Assembly: GCA_016342285.1 (NCBI GenBank)
Contig: JAEINQ010000024.1
Location: 1-64,000, forward strand
Length of the DNA stretch: 64,000 nucleotides
DNA from: Desulfobacterales bacterium
Lineage (GTDB): Bacteria; Desulfobacterota; Desulfobacteria; Desulfobacterales; JAEINQ01
Direction of reading: 5' to 3'
Both the position numbers and the translations under genes were made by a program. A model generated the notes under the pieces. That model searched no databases. It had not been told where the DNA came from and saw only the letters and a list, made by a program, of their open reading frames with translations. This document shows, one piece after another, positions 1-8,495 of the stretch (the first letter of the stretch is position 1; the number at the start of each line of letters is the position of its first letter).

Positions 1-75
1 AGTGTGAAATGCCTAAAATTGTGGAGTCGCTTCGCTCCGGTTTTTTAAGCTAAGATATGGCAGAATTCCTTAATT
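1..75. repeat. Family A repeat, copy 1 (partial)
   Basis: Shares a core (GGAGTCGCTTCGCTCC, then TTAAGCTAAGATATGGCAGA and an AATTCCTTAATTTT tail) with copies at 3155-3310, 20409-20566 and 52961-53096. The left flank contains the motif TGAAATGCCTAAA as in the 52961 copy. The matching inverted right flank is missing, so the copy is cut or degenerate. Confidence 0.75.
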
Positions 76-141
76 TTGACAGCCCCGTAAAAAGCGGTTT
101 CAGGCCGCGAACGGCCATATATCTGAAAGGAACTGTCCGTC

Positions 142-205
142 ATTCCCGCGTAGGCGGGAATCCAGTGATTTCAAAAGAGCCTGGATGCCTGCCTGCGCAG
201 GCATG
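142..205. repeat. Two adjacent short palindromes
   Basis: ATTCCCGC/GCGGGAAT (142-161) and ATGCCTGC/GCAGGCAT (186-205) are two perfect 8-bp stem-loops about 24 bp apart. The first matches a palindrome type that is widely dispersed in Desulfobacterota genomes, from general knowledge. Confidence 0.6.
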
Positions 206-285
206 ACGCCATATATGGCTTTTCAGCTCTGAATTCATATTGTTATCGGGCGTCATCGGAAGCTACTTCCTTAGAAGTTCATTTT

Positions 286-369
286 CACCACGAAGGACAC
301 GAAGAGCACGAAGGATTATAAAATAATATATAATGATTTCAGATTCGTGTGCTTCGTGTTCTTCGTGGT
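286..369. repeat. Inverted repeat of CACGAAG units
   Basis: The left arm (286-314) is built from CACCACGAAGGACACGAAGA-like units. It is the approximate inverse complement of the right arm (346-369), around an AT-rich loop. It lies in a gene-free stretch and no function can be assigned. Confidence 0.55.
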
Positions 370-414
370 TAATTAAAAAAGCGGGCATGTTGGTGATTTT
401 TTACGAAAGCATCA

Positions 415-514
415 ATTTAGACATTTAAGGCATTTCGAATTGGAAGCGAAGTGTCGCCGACCCTTCCAGGGGCAAACCAAAGCATGGCCCTATGGACTTG
501 GATTCTTTACGAAA
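415..514. repeat. Family B repeat, copy 1
   Basis: This copy holds CCCTTCCAGGGG followed by an arm ending in GGATTCTTTAC. It matches the copy at 24605-24712 over about 90 bp, including the stretch before the first hairpin. The element ends at the start codon of the DUF72 gene, so it forms that gene's whole proximal leader. Confidence 0.65.
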
Positions 515-1396
515 ATGGAAAAAAAGGCGGACAAATCAAAAGCATCTGCCGACCCCTGCAGGCTGCGGGTCGGCACCAGCGGATACGCCTACACCGAGTG
601 GGTCGAGGCGGGGTTTTATCCGCCGGATACGTCGTCTGCCGCCATGTTGCCCCAGTATGCGCGGCAGTTTGCGGTGGTCGAACTCAACTACACCTGGTAC
701 CAGATGCCCGGAGCCCAGGCCGTAGAGCGGCAACGGCAAAAGGCCCCCCCGGGGTTTCGCTTCGCCGCCAAACTGACCCGGACCCTGACCCATGAGGTCG
801 ATGCCGATGCCTGGCCCGACGAGGCCACCCGGTACCGCGACGGCATCGCGCCGCTGCTCCAGGCTGGACAACTGGTGGCCGTGCTTATTCAACTCCCCCC
901 TTTCTTTGATCGCACGGCGGCCCATCGGCGACACCTGGCCGCCCTTCTCGATGCCCTGACAGGTCTTCCCCTGGCCGTGGAGTTCCGGCACCGGTCCTGG
1001 GCCATTGACCGCGTTTTCGCGGAACTCGAGCGCCGCCGGGTTACCCTGGTGACCGTGGATGCGCCGGATCTGCCCGGGCTTTTTCCCGCTCTGGACGTGG
1101 TGACCAATCCGGACCTGTTCTACGTCCGGTTTCACGGTCGCAACGCACGCGGATGGCGGTCGGGGAAGATGCAGCTTCAGTTCGACTACGACTACACCGA
1201 CGACGAACTGGGCCGGTGGGTCGAGGAGAAGATTGTTCCCCTGGCCGGCCGGGCCCGCAGCGGGGTCCTGTTTTTCAACAACCATGTTCGCGGCCAGGCC
1301 CCGCAAAATGCCCGGCAGCTTGTGACCCTGCTTGAGGCCGCCGGGCTGTCAACAGTCCGCGCCGTTGATCCGCCTGTCGGACGCTTCGGGGGATGA
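515..1396 (+). CDS. DUF72 (YecE-like) protein
   Basis: A 293-residue protein with the DUF72 opening motif RVGTSGYAYTEW and the conserved FYPP, ELNYTWY, FRHRSW and VRFHGR segments across a TIM-barrel-like fold. The family is widespread and its reaction is not established. I chose the ATG at 515 because an in-frame ATG at 440 lies inside a dispersed repeat and would add a non-conserved tail. The gene precedes the polymerase pair, but a 260-bp gap with an inverted repeat (CCTTTTTGCGA at about 1418 and TCGCAAAAAGG at about 1475) separates them, so co-transcription is uncertain. Confidence 0.85.
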   Translation: MEKKADKSKASADPCRLRVGTSGYAYTEWVEAGFYPPDTSSAAMLPQYARQFAVVELNYTWYQMPGAQAVERQRQKAPPGFRFAAKLTRTLTHEVDADAWPDEATRYRDGIAPLLQAGQLVAVLIQLPPFFDRTAAHRRHLAALLDALTGLPLAVEFRHRSWAIDRVFAELERRRVTLVTVDAPDLPGLFPALDVVTNPDLFYVRFHGRNARGWRSGKMQLQFDYDYTDDELGRWVEEKIVPLAGRARSGVLFFNNHVRGQAPQNARQLVTLLEAAGLSTVRAVDPPVGRFGG

Positions 1397-1655
1397 CGGC
1401 GTCGGGAAAAGCGCCCCTTTTTGCGAGAAGCGATAATGAACCGCAGACAAACGCCGACCATCGCGGACCCTGCTTCGCAAAAAGGCTTACGTCTACGCCT
1501 CAAAGGCTTCGCCGCACAAGATGCCGGGCAGGCGGGGAAAGATTGTTTGCGGTCGCCCTGACCGCCAACAGAGTCGCATCGTCAGGCGAATCGAGGGGGA
1601 TGCCACGGGTGGCTGTGCCTGCGATTTTCCAAGACGTTGCCCTGCGAATATCGCC

Positions 1656-2882
1656 ATGACCCAGCGATCCATCATCCACATCAATGTGGCCGATTTTGCC
1701 GTGGCCGTGGAGCGGGTGGTGGACCGCCGGCTTCGCGGGCGCCCGGTGATCGTGGCGCCGACCGGCGCTGCCCGGGCCGCCGTTTACGACATGAGCGATG
1801 AGGCCTACCAATGCGGGGTGCAAAAGGGCATGCCCCTGGGGCAGGCCCTTTGCCGCTGCCGGGACGCGGTGGTCCTGGCTCCCCACCCGGACCGTTACGA
1901 ACGGGCCATGACCGCCCTGCTTGAACATGCCCGCCGCTATTCGCCTCGGGTGGAGATGACCGATGCCAGCGGCCACCTGTTTGTCGATGCCACCGGCACC
2001 GGACGACTTTTCGGCCCTCCTCCCGACGTGGCCCTGCGCATTCGACGGGCGGTTCGGGCGGACGTGGGCGTGGATCCGATCTGGGCCGTGGCGTCCAACC
2101 GTCTGGTGGCCAAGGTGGCCACCCGGGTGGTCAAACCGGACGGTGAATACATCGTCCGGGCCGGGGACGAGGCCGCCTTCCTGGCCCCGCTGCCGGTTTT
2201 TCTCCTTCCCGGTCTGGAAGCCGAAGAGATCGGCCGGTTGGCCGAATTCAACCTGACCCGGGTCGGCCAGGTGGCCGGTCTTTCCATGGCCCAGCTTTCG
2301 GTGATTTTTGACGGGGCGTCCCGCCGGCTCTACGAAGCGGTGCGTGGCATCGACCCCTCGCCGGTGGCCGTCGCCGGGCAGGTGCCGCCTGCGGTGCACT
2401 TCGACCATGCGTTCGGCGACGATACCAATATTGTCGCCAAGGTCGAGGGCGTCCTGTATGCCCTGGTGGAAAAGGCCGGGGCCGCGCTTCGCCGCCGTCG
2501 GCTCTGCGCCCGCCGGGCGGGCCTGGTGCTGGATTATTCCGACGGCGGACGGACCGTTCGCCAGGCCGTGGTCCAGCCGGCCACGGCCTACGACGCCCGC
2601 CTCTTTGCCGCGGCCCGGACAGCCCTGGGCCGGGCCTGGACCCGCCGGGTCCGCATCCGCCGTCTGACCCTGACCTTTGACCGCCTCACCTTTCCTCCGG
2701 CCCAGCTCAGCCTTTTTGACGCGGATCGTGCTGTCGTCCTGCGTGAAGATCGCCTGGCCCAGACCATCGACGCGGTCCGGGAACGCTTCGGGGGCGATGC
2801 CTTGAAGGTGGGACGGACCTTACGGTCGGTTAGCCGGCGTAAAAAAACAAATGTCCAATGTCCAATATCCAATACCCAATGA
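1656..2882 (+). CDS. imuB: ImuB-like catalytically dead Y-family polymerase
   Basis: A 408-residue DinB/UmuC-fold protein. The first metal-binding Asp of active Y-family enzymes (HVDMD) is Asn10 here (HINVAD). The SLDE acidic pair is replaced by DASGH ahead of LFVDATG, followed by an LFG motif as in ImuB. This fits the accessory subunit of an inducible mutasome that bridges the beta clamp and DnaE2. A clamp-binding motif QLSLF lies near the C-terminus. The last residues (NVQCPISNTQ) and the stop codon are encoded by repeat DNA. dnaE2 follows 440 bp downstream. No imuA/lexA gene is present and I found no LexA box. Confidence 0.8.
   Translation: MTQRSIIHINVADFAVAVERVVDRRLRGRPVIVAPTGAARAAVYDMSDEAYQCGVQKGMPLGQALCRCRDAVVLAPHPDRYERAMTALLEHARRYSPRVEMTDASGHLFVDATGTGRLFGPPPDVALRIRRAVRADVGVDPIWAVASNRLVAKVATRVVKPDGEYIVRAGDEAAFLAPLPVFLLPGLEAEEIGRLAEFNLTRVGQVAGLSMAQLSVIFDGASRRLYEAVRGIDPSPVAVAGQVPPAVHFDHAFGDDTNIVAKVEGVLYALVEKAGAALRRRRLCARRAGLVLDYSDGGRTVRQAVVQPATAYDARLFAAARTALGRAWTRRVRIRRLTLTFDRLTFPPAQLSLFDADRAVVLREDRLAQTIDAVRERFGGDALKVGRTLRSVSRRKKTNVQCPISNTQ
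2846..2882. repeat. GTCCAAT-type repeat at the imuB 3' end
   Basis: Tandem ATGTCCAAT-like units resemble the flanks of family A copies 2 and 3. They run through the last codons and the TGA of imuB. Confidence 0.6.
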
Positions 2883-2900
2883 TTAAGTGGAGGGGACGAC

Positions 2901-3122
2901 ATGGAAAAGACAAAAAGCAAATATGACTTGGAGGATCGACTGATTCATTTTGCTGTTTCGATGATCGATATTGTGGAGACACTTCCCAATACCCGGACCG
3001 CCAACCACATTGGTGGACAGCTTCTCAGGGCAGGAACGTCACCTGCCCCGAATTATGGCGAGGCCCAGAGTGCCGAGTCGCGAAAAGACTTTATTCACAA
3101 AATGAAAATTGCCTTCAAATAG
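2901..3122 (+). pseudogene. Truncated four-helix-bundle (23S rRNA IVS-type) protein
   Basis: The 73 residues match the N-terminal half of the four-helix-bundle family first known from 23S rRNA intervening sequences: helix 1 with DLEDRLIHFAV, then QLLRAGTSPAPNYGEA and ESRKDFIHKMKIA. Family members are usually about 115-125 residues and continue into a third helix with an ETxYWL motif. Here a stop follows at once and no remainder appears in any frame nearby. A good Shine-Dalgarno (GGAGGGG) precedes the ATG. It sits between repeats inside the imuB-dnaE2 cassette and is probably a decayed insertion. Confidence 0.7.
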
Positions 3123-3154
3123 TTGACACTGATAGGTCCACCCGTTGCTGCGAG

Positions 3155-3310
3155 AAAACAAACAGCAGTTTCAAAGACAATTTCGAATGTCCAATACTCA
3201 ATTTCGAATGTTCAAGTGTGGAGTCGCTTCGCTCCGCCAAATTAAGAAAACTATAAATGGCAGAATACCTTACTTGGGAATTGGAAATTGAGCATTCGAC
3301 ATTGGACATT
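3155..3310. repeat. Family A repeat, copy 2 (inverted-repeat flanks)
   Basis: The left flank carries the motif CGAATGTCCAATACTCAATT. The core is GTGGAGTCGCTTCGCTCCG and TGGCAGAATACCTTA. The right flank is the approximate inverse complement of the left (motif ATTGAGCATTCGACATTGGA). Homology with the 20409 copy begins 25 bp further left, in AAAACAAAC. The dnaE2 start codon lies 13 bp beyond the element. Confidence 0.75.
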
Positions 3311-3322
3311 TATCTTTTTATC

Positions 3323-6300
3323 ATGATTCCCTTAACCATCCACTCATACTACTCCCTCATGTGGGGCACGGCTTCTCCGGCCCGACTCTGCGCCGCGGCC
3401 CGGCGCATGGGCTACGACCGCCTGGCCCTGACCGACACCGACAATCTCTATGGGCTCTGGCCCTTTCTCGCCGCGTGCCGCCGGGAAGGACTTACGCCCG
3501 TGGTAGGGGCGGAACTGACCGATTGCGTCTCCAACCGCCGGGCGGTTTGCCTGGTGGAAAACGATCGGGGCTACGGCAACCTCTGCCGGCTCATTACCCG
3601 GCGCCACGGCCCCAAACCCTTTGACCTGGCCAACGTCCTGCCGGATTTTTCCGAGGGTCTGACGGTACTTACCCGTTCGGCGCAGCTCCTGGAACGCTGG
3701 CATGGGGCCGGCGTTTTTGTCGCCGGCGCAGCGCCCCGAAAACCCGACGGCGCGGCGCTCGCCCTGAAGAAAACCTGCCGGCGCCTGGGGGTTTCCCTGG
3801 TTGCCACGCCGGGCAGTTTCTTTGTGGAGCCGGAAGATGCCGTGGTTCACCGCATGTTGCGCTGCATTGACCGCGGCACTACCTTGTCGCGACTGGCGCC
3901 GGCCGATGCCGCCCCGGCCGATGCCTTCCTGGGGTCGCCCGAAGAATATGCCCGTCGCTTTGCCCCCTGGCCCGAGACCGTGGCGGCGACCGGCGCTCTG
4001 GCCCGGCGGCTGACCTTCACCGGGCCGGCGTTCGGGCTGGTGTTGCCCCCGTGGGCCGACGACAAGGGGCGGTCTCCCGAGACCCTGCTGCGTGAGGCCG
4101 CCTATGCCGGGGCCCGGCGACGCTACGGCGATCTGTCCGAGGCGGTGGTGGATCGTTTGGAACACGAGCTTCGGATCATTGCGGATATGGGGTTTTCTTC
4201 ATATTTTCTCGTTGTTCAAGACATCGTGCGACGCAGCCCCCGCATCTGCGGTCGGGGGAGCGGGGCCGCCTCCCTGGTGGCCTACTGCCTGTTTATCACC
4301 AATGTCTGCCCGGTGCGCCACAACCTCTACTTCGAACGGTTTCTCAATCCGGGAAGAAAAGACCCGCCGGATATCGATGTCGATTTTGCCTGGGACGAAC
4401 GCGATGCGGTCATCGCCTCGGTGATCGACCAGTACGCCGGCCACGCGGCCATGGTCTGCAACCACGTGACCTTCGGGCCCCGCATGGCCATTCGGGAGGT
4501 GGCCAAGGTCTACGGCCTGCCCGACGGAGAGATCGGGCGGATTTCCAAGCGGCTGCCCTGGCTGTGGCGGACCGAGGGGGCCGACGCCGATCTGCTGGAG
4601 CGGATGCGGCGCCTGCCGGTGATGCGCGGGGTCGATTTTCCGCCCCCCTGGCCGGAAATTATTGCCCTGGCCCAGCGGATCGTCGGCGTTCCCCGGCACC
4701 TGTCGGTTCATTCCGGCGGGGTGGTCATTACCCCCAATCCCTTGGAAGACTACGTGCCCGTGGAGACGGCGCCCAAGGGGGTGCCGATCATTCAATGGGA
4801 AAAGGAAGGCGCCGAGGCGGCCGGCCTGGTCAAAATCGATCTTTTGGGCAACCGCAGTCTGGGCGTGATCCGCGATGCCGTGGCCGACCTGGGTGAGAAC
4901 GGCATCGATTTCGACGAGGGGCGCTGGGACCCGGAGGCGGACGAAAAAACCCAGCAACAAGTGGCGCTGGGCCGGACCATGGGCTGCTTTTACATCGAGA
5001 GTCCGGCCACCCGCCTGCTTCAGCAAAAGGCCCGACGGGGTGATTTTGCCCATGTGGTGATCCACAGCTCCATCATCCGGCCGGCGGCCAACGCCTTCAT
5101 CCGCGAATATGTGCGGCGGCTTCACGGCGGCGCCTGGGAGCCGATCCACCCCCTGCTTGCCGACGTTCTGGACGAGACTTACGGCATCATGGTTTACCAG
5201 GAGGATGTGTCGCGCACGGCCCAGGCCGTGGCCGGGTTTTCGGCGGCGGCCGCCGACGGGTTAAGGAAAATCATGTCGAAAAAGGACAAAGGGCGAAGAC
5301 TGGAAGACTATCGAAGAGCGTTTGTCGAAGGTGCCGGGGACCGGGGGGTGACCGCGGAGCAGACCGAGGCCATCTGGCAAATGATGATGAGTTTTTCCGG
5401 GTACAGCTTCTGCAAGCCCCACAGCGCCAGCTACGCCCGGGTGTCGTTCCAGGCCGCCTATTTGAAGGCCCATCACCCGGCCGCGTTTATGGCGGCGGTG
5501 ATCAGCAACCAGGGCGGATTTTACTCTGCCTTTGCCTATGTCTCCGAGGCCCGGCGCTCAGGGGTCCGGATTCTGCCGCCGGATGTCAACCAAAGCTGTA
5601 TTCGTTGGAAGGGAAGAGACGATGCCATGCGCGTGGGATGGTTGTCACTCAAGCACCTCGGCCTTCAGACGCAGGAGGCGCTTGTCCAATGCCGGCGGCA
5701 GAGACCGTTTCGCAGCCTGGCCGACCTGCTCGACCGCGTCGGCCCCGAAGATCCCGAGGCCCGGGCCCTGATCCATGCCGGCGCCGCGGACGCCCTGCAT
5801 CCGACCGCCACCCGGACCGAATTGCTCTGGGAACTGGCCGACTGGCAGAAACGGCGGAAGAAAAGCAAGGCGCGGCCCTCGCTCTTCGATGCGGTTTCGG
5901 ACGTGGCCCGGCCGTCTTTTCCGCCCGAAAACGAAACCGAACGGCTACGCCGGGAATTTGCCGTTCTGGGGTTTCTCTGTGATCGTCACCCCATGGCGCT
6001 TTTTGCCGAGGCCGTGGGGCCTCTGGGGGTGATCAAGGCCGGGGCGTTGGCCGCACACGCCGGCCGGCGTGTGCGGGTGGCGGGGCTTCTCATTACGGGC
6101 AAGACGGTGCACACACAAAAGAACGAGCCCATGCAGTTTCTCACCTTTGAGGACGAAACCGGCCTGGTGGAGGCCACCTTCTTCCCTGAAGCCTACCGCC
6201 GGTTTTGCCACGTTCTCGACCGCACCCGTCCCTTTCTTCTGACCGGTATGGTGGAAGAAGACTTTGGCGCCGTGACCCTGACGGTATCCCATGCCGCACC

Positions 6301-6451
6301 GTTGGCAAAGAGCGGTGAAACGCTTCGGGTTTGCATCCCTGAAGGCGGTGAGAAAAGAAGGGCGGGGGCATCCTTTTCCAATGCCCTTCGGCGTCCATGG
6401 CAATCGCCCGTCTTGACAACCCCTTCGAGTAAAGGTAAAACCGCAAAATAA
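3323..6451 (+). CDS. dnaE2: Error-prone DNA polymerase III alpha, DnaE2/ImuC type
   Basis: A 1042-residue C-family polymerase, the usual length for DnaE2 and shorter than replicative DnaE. It has an N-terminal PHP domain (HSYYSLMWG; ALTDTDNLYG), then the palm with SGAASLVAY and the catalytic PDIDVDF near residue 350. The third acidic segment is KIDLLGNRSLG, the clamp-proximal region is rich in SFCKPHSASYA, and a C-terminal OB fold (RVAGLLITGK) closes the protein. The PHP metal ligands look degenerate (TDTD instead of TDH). With the inactive ImuB upstream this forms a translesion-synthesis cassette. The start at 3323 excludes repeat-encoded residues, but I see no strong Shine-Dalgarno. Confidence 0.9.
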   Translation: MIPLTIHSYYSLMWGTASPARLCAAARRMGYDRLALTDTDNLYGLWPFLAACRREGLTPVVGAELTDCVSNRRAVCLVENDRGYGNLCRLITRRHGPKPFDLANVLPDFSEGLTVLTRSAQLLERWHGAGVFVAGAAPRKPDGAALALKKTCRRLGVSLVATPGSFFVEPEDAVVHRMLRCIDRGTTLSRLAPADAAPADAFLGSPEEYARRFAPWPETVAATGALARRLTFTGPAFGLVLPPWADDKGRSPETLLREAAYAGARRRYGDLSEAVVDRLEHELRIIADMGFSSYFLVVQDIVRRSPRICGRGSGAASLVAYCLFITNVCPVRHNLYFERFLNPGRKDPPDIDVDFAWDERDAVIASVIDQYAGHAAMVCNHVTFGPRMAIREVAKVYGLPDGEIGRISKRLPWLWRTEGADADLLERMRRLPVMRGVDFPPPWPEIIALAQRIVGVPRHLSVHSGGVVITPNPLEDYVPVETAPKGVPIIQWEKEGAEAAGLVKIDLLGNRSLGVIRDAVADLGENGIDFDEGRWDPEADEKTQQQVALGRTMGCFYIESPATRLLQQKARRGDFAHVVIHSSIIRPAANAFIREYVRRLHGGAWEPIHPLLADVLDETYGIMVYQEDVSRTAQAVAGFSAAAADGLRKIMSKKDKGRRLEDYRRAFVEGAGDRGVTAEQTEAIWQMMMSFSGYSFCKPHSASYARVSFQAAYLKAHHPAAFMAAVISNQGGFYSAFAYVSEARRSGVRILPPDVNQSCIRWKGRDDAMRVGWLSLKHLGLQTQEALVQCRRQRPFRSLADLLDRVGPEDPEARALIHAGAADALHPTATRTELLWELADWQKRRKKSKARPSLFDAVSDVARPSFPPENETERLRREFAVLGFLCDRHPMALFAEAVGPLGVIKAGALAAHAGRRVRVAGLLITGKTVHTQKNEPMQFLTFEDETGLVEATFFPEAYRRFCHVLDRTRPFLLTGMVEEDFGAVTLTVSHAAPLAKSGETLRVCIPEGGEKRRAGASFSNALRRPWQSPVLTTPSSKGKTAK

Positions 6452-6696
6452 AGGTATTCCGTTCCATCAATTGGCCCAATCCGCAAGAAATACTGTTCGG
6501 GAGCAAGGCGGGAAACGTTCCGAAAGGTTCGATCCCCGCAGGTTCCCGGTGATTCATGGCCTTATCCACAAATCGGTGGCGGGCCGCGGTTCTGTTTTCA
6601 TGTCCGGGGTGATTTGCACGGCCTTTGTCGATTCCGAAGGTCGTCTGTTTTGGCTGCTGATCGATTCATCAACAACCAATCAAGGGGAGAGGTGCC

Positions 6697-8403
6697 ATGG
6701 TGTACAGTGATCGATTCTGGAAGAAGAACTGGGATACGGATGTTGAGGATCTGGACCCCCAGGCGTACGAAACCACCTATGTGGAGATGATCAGAAAGAC
6801 TTTTGAGGAATTTCCGGACAAGCCGGCCTTCCGATACCTGGGTGTGAGCATTACCTACGGCGAAATCGACAAATACGCCAACCAGTTCGCCAATATGCTC
6901 ATCAAAAACGGGTTTGCCAAAGGCGATGTGGTCGGCATCAATCTGCCCAACACGCCCCAGTATCTGATTGCGCTCATCGGTTCCTTGAGGGCCGGTTGCA
7001 TTATCTCAGGCGTTTCGCCGCTCATGTCCGCCGATCAGATCAAGTACCAGTTGAACGATCTTTCCAGCACCGGGAAGAAAGTTGCTTTTGTCACCCTGGA
7101 TGCAATCTTTGAAGCCCATGTTACGAAGATCGCAGCCGACGTGCCCGGCCTCAAACTGGTGGTTGTCACCAATCCCGTCAGTTTTCTTCCGAAGATCAAA
7201 CAGTTTCTCGGCAAACTGCTCAAAAAGGTGCCCACCGGCAAGGTGACCCCGCTGGCCGGAAAGACGGTGCTGGAACTTCATAAGGATGTTTTTGCCAAAT
7301 ATCCGACCACGCCGGCGGACGTCAGCGTGACCCCCGACGATCTGGGCTGGATTCAGTACACCGGCGGGACCACCGGCGACCCCAAGGGCGCCATGCTCAC
7401 CCACCGAAACGCGGCCCACAACATCATGTCCATCTGCCACTGGGTCGGCTGGGAGCGGGCCAAGGGGACCCTGCTGTCCGGATTTCCCATGTTTCACATC
7501 GCCGGCCTTACGGTCTGCGAAAGCGCCATTTACCTCGGCTGGACCCAGGTGCTGATTCCCAATCCGAGAGATACCGATCACATCTGCGAGTGCATCGAAA
7601 AATTTGGCCCCACCAGTCTGGTGAACGTGCCGTCTTTGTACCAGATGCTCATGGCCAACCCGAAATTCGGCGAACTCGATCATTCGGGCCTGGGGATTTG
7701 CATCTCGGCGGCCTCCCCGTTTCCCAAGGAGTCCCAGGTGGAACTGGAGAAGATCATCGGAAAGGGGAAATTGCTGGAACTTTACGGCATGACCGAAACC
7801 TCTCCGGTTTCCACCATGAACCCGGCCAAGGGCGAAAAAAAGCTGGGCACCGTCGGCATGCCCTTTTGCAATACCCTCGTTAAGCTCGTCAAGCCGGAGA
7901 CCGGCGAAGAGGTTCCCCTGGGAGAGGCAGGCGAGATTTGCATTGCCGGTCCCCTGGTCATGAAGGGGTATTTTAACAAGCCCGAAGCGACCGAACAGGC
8001 CGTGGACAAAGACGGGTATATGCACACGGGAGATGTCGGGATCATGGACGATCAGGGTTACATCCAGATCGTCGACCGGACCAAGGACATGATTATCGTG
8101 GGCGGATTCAAGGTCTTTTCCAGCAAGGTGGAAGACATCCTTTCCAAACACCCGGCCATCGCCATGATGGCCCTCATCGGAGAGCCGAACCCGGCCCGGC
8201 CCGGTTCCGAAGTGGTCAAAGCCTACATTCAGGTCGATCCGTCCCACAAGCTTGCCGGCGATGAAAAGGCTTTGAAGGAAGATATTTTGGCCTTTGCCAA
8301 GGAGCACTGCTCACCCTACGAGGTCCCCAAGGCAATCGAAATCATCAAGGAAATTCCGCTGACCCCGGTGGGAAAGGTAAACAAAAAAGTCCTTCGGAAA
8401 TAA
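6697..8403 (+). CDS. Long-chain acyl-CoA synthetase (AMP-forming), FadD type
   Basis: A 568-residue ANL-superfamily ligase that activates a carboxylic acid to acyl-AMP and then acyl-CoA. It has the P-loop-like YTGGTTGDPKGAML, the LYGMTETSP motif, HTGDVG, the hinge DRTKDMIIVGGFKV, and the C-terminal catalytic Lys in PVGKVNKK. The Shine-Dalgarno AGGGGAGAGG precedes the ATG. It stands alone between dnaE2 and a convergent stress-protein gene. The closest paralogue in the window is the 22541-24238 gene (shared FPMFHIAGL/FPLFHLAGL and NVPSLYQMLM). Chain-length or aryl specificity cannot be read from sequence alone. Confidence 0.9.
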   Translation: MVYSDRFWKKNWDTDVEDLDPQAYETTYVEMIRKTFEEFPDKPAFRYLGVSITYGEIDKYANQFANMLIKNGFAKGDVVGINLPNTPQYLIALIGSLRAGCIISGVSPLMSADQIKYQLNDLSSTGKKVAFVTLDAIFEAHVTKIAADVPGLKLVVVTNPVSFLPKIKQFLGKLLKKVPTGKVTPLAGKTVLELHKDVFAKYPTTPADVSVTPDDLGWIQYTGGTTGDPKGAMLTHRNAAHNIMSICHWVGWERAKGTLLSGFPMFHIAGLTVCESAIYLGWTQVLIPNPRDTDHICECIEKFGPTSLVNVPSLYQMLMANPKFGELDHSGLGICISAASPFPKESQVELEKIIGKGKLLELYGMTETSPVSTMNPAKGEKKLGTVGMPFCNTLVKLVKPETGEEVPLGEAGEICIAGPLVMKGYFNKPEATEQAVDKDGYMHTGDVGIMDDQGYIQIVDRTKDMIIVGGFKVFSSKVEDILSKHPAIAMMALIGEPNPARPGSEVVKAYIQVDPSHKLAGDEKALKEDILAFAKEHCSPYEVPKAIEIIKEIPLTPVGKVNKKVLRK

Positions 8404-8440
8404 GGACTCCCCCTTGCGGTGTCAGTTCAATTCGAAGTGG

Positions 8441-8467
8441 GAATCCACGTCTTTTGGGCGTGGATTC
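8441..8467. terminator. Bidirectional hairpin between convergent genes (family B half-element)
   Basis: GAATCCACG and CGTGGATTC form a perfect 9-bp stem followed by a T-rich stretch. It lies between the stops of the acyl-CoA synthetase and the convergent stress-protein gene. The arms match the second hairpin of family B. Confidence 0.55.
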
Positions 8468-8495
8468 TTTATTCACGCTGCACTTATCGTCCTTA

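Noticed and set aside
1393-1659. 88-codon frame between DUF72 and imuB
   Set aside because: No Shine-Dalgarno, overlaps the imuB start and contains an inverted repeat.
6562-6570. Perfect DnaA box TTATCCACA between dnaE2 and an acyl-CoA synthetase
   Set aside because: Single copy, no cluster, no AT-rich unwinding region and no dnaA/dnaN nearby, so not an origin.
6471-6710. 79-codon plus-strand frame between dnaE2 and an acyl-CoA synthetase
   Set aside because: Overlaps the well-supported start of the synthetase and has no Shine-Dalgarno or similarity.
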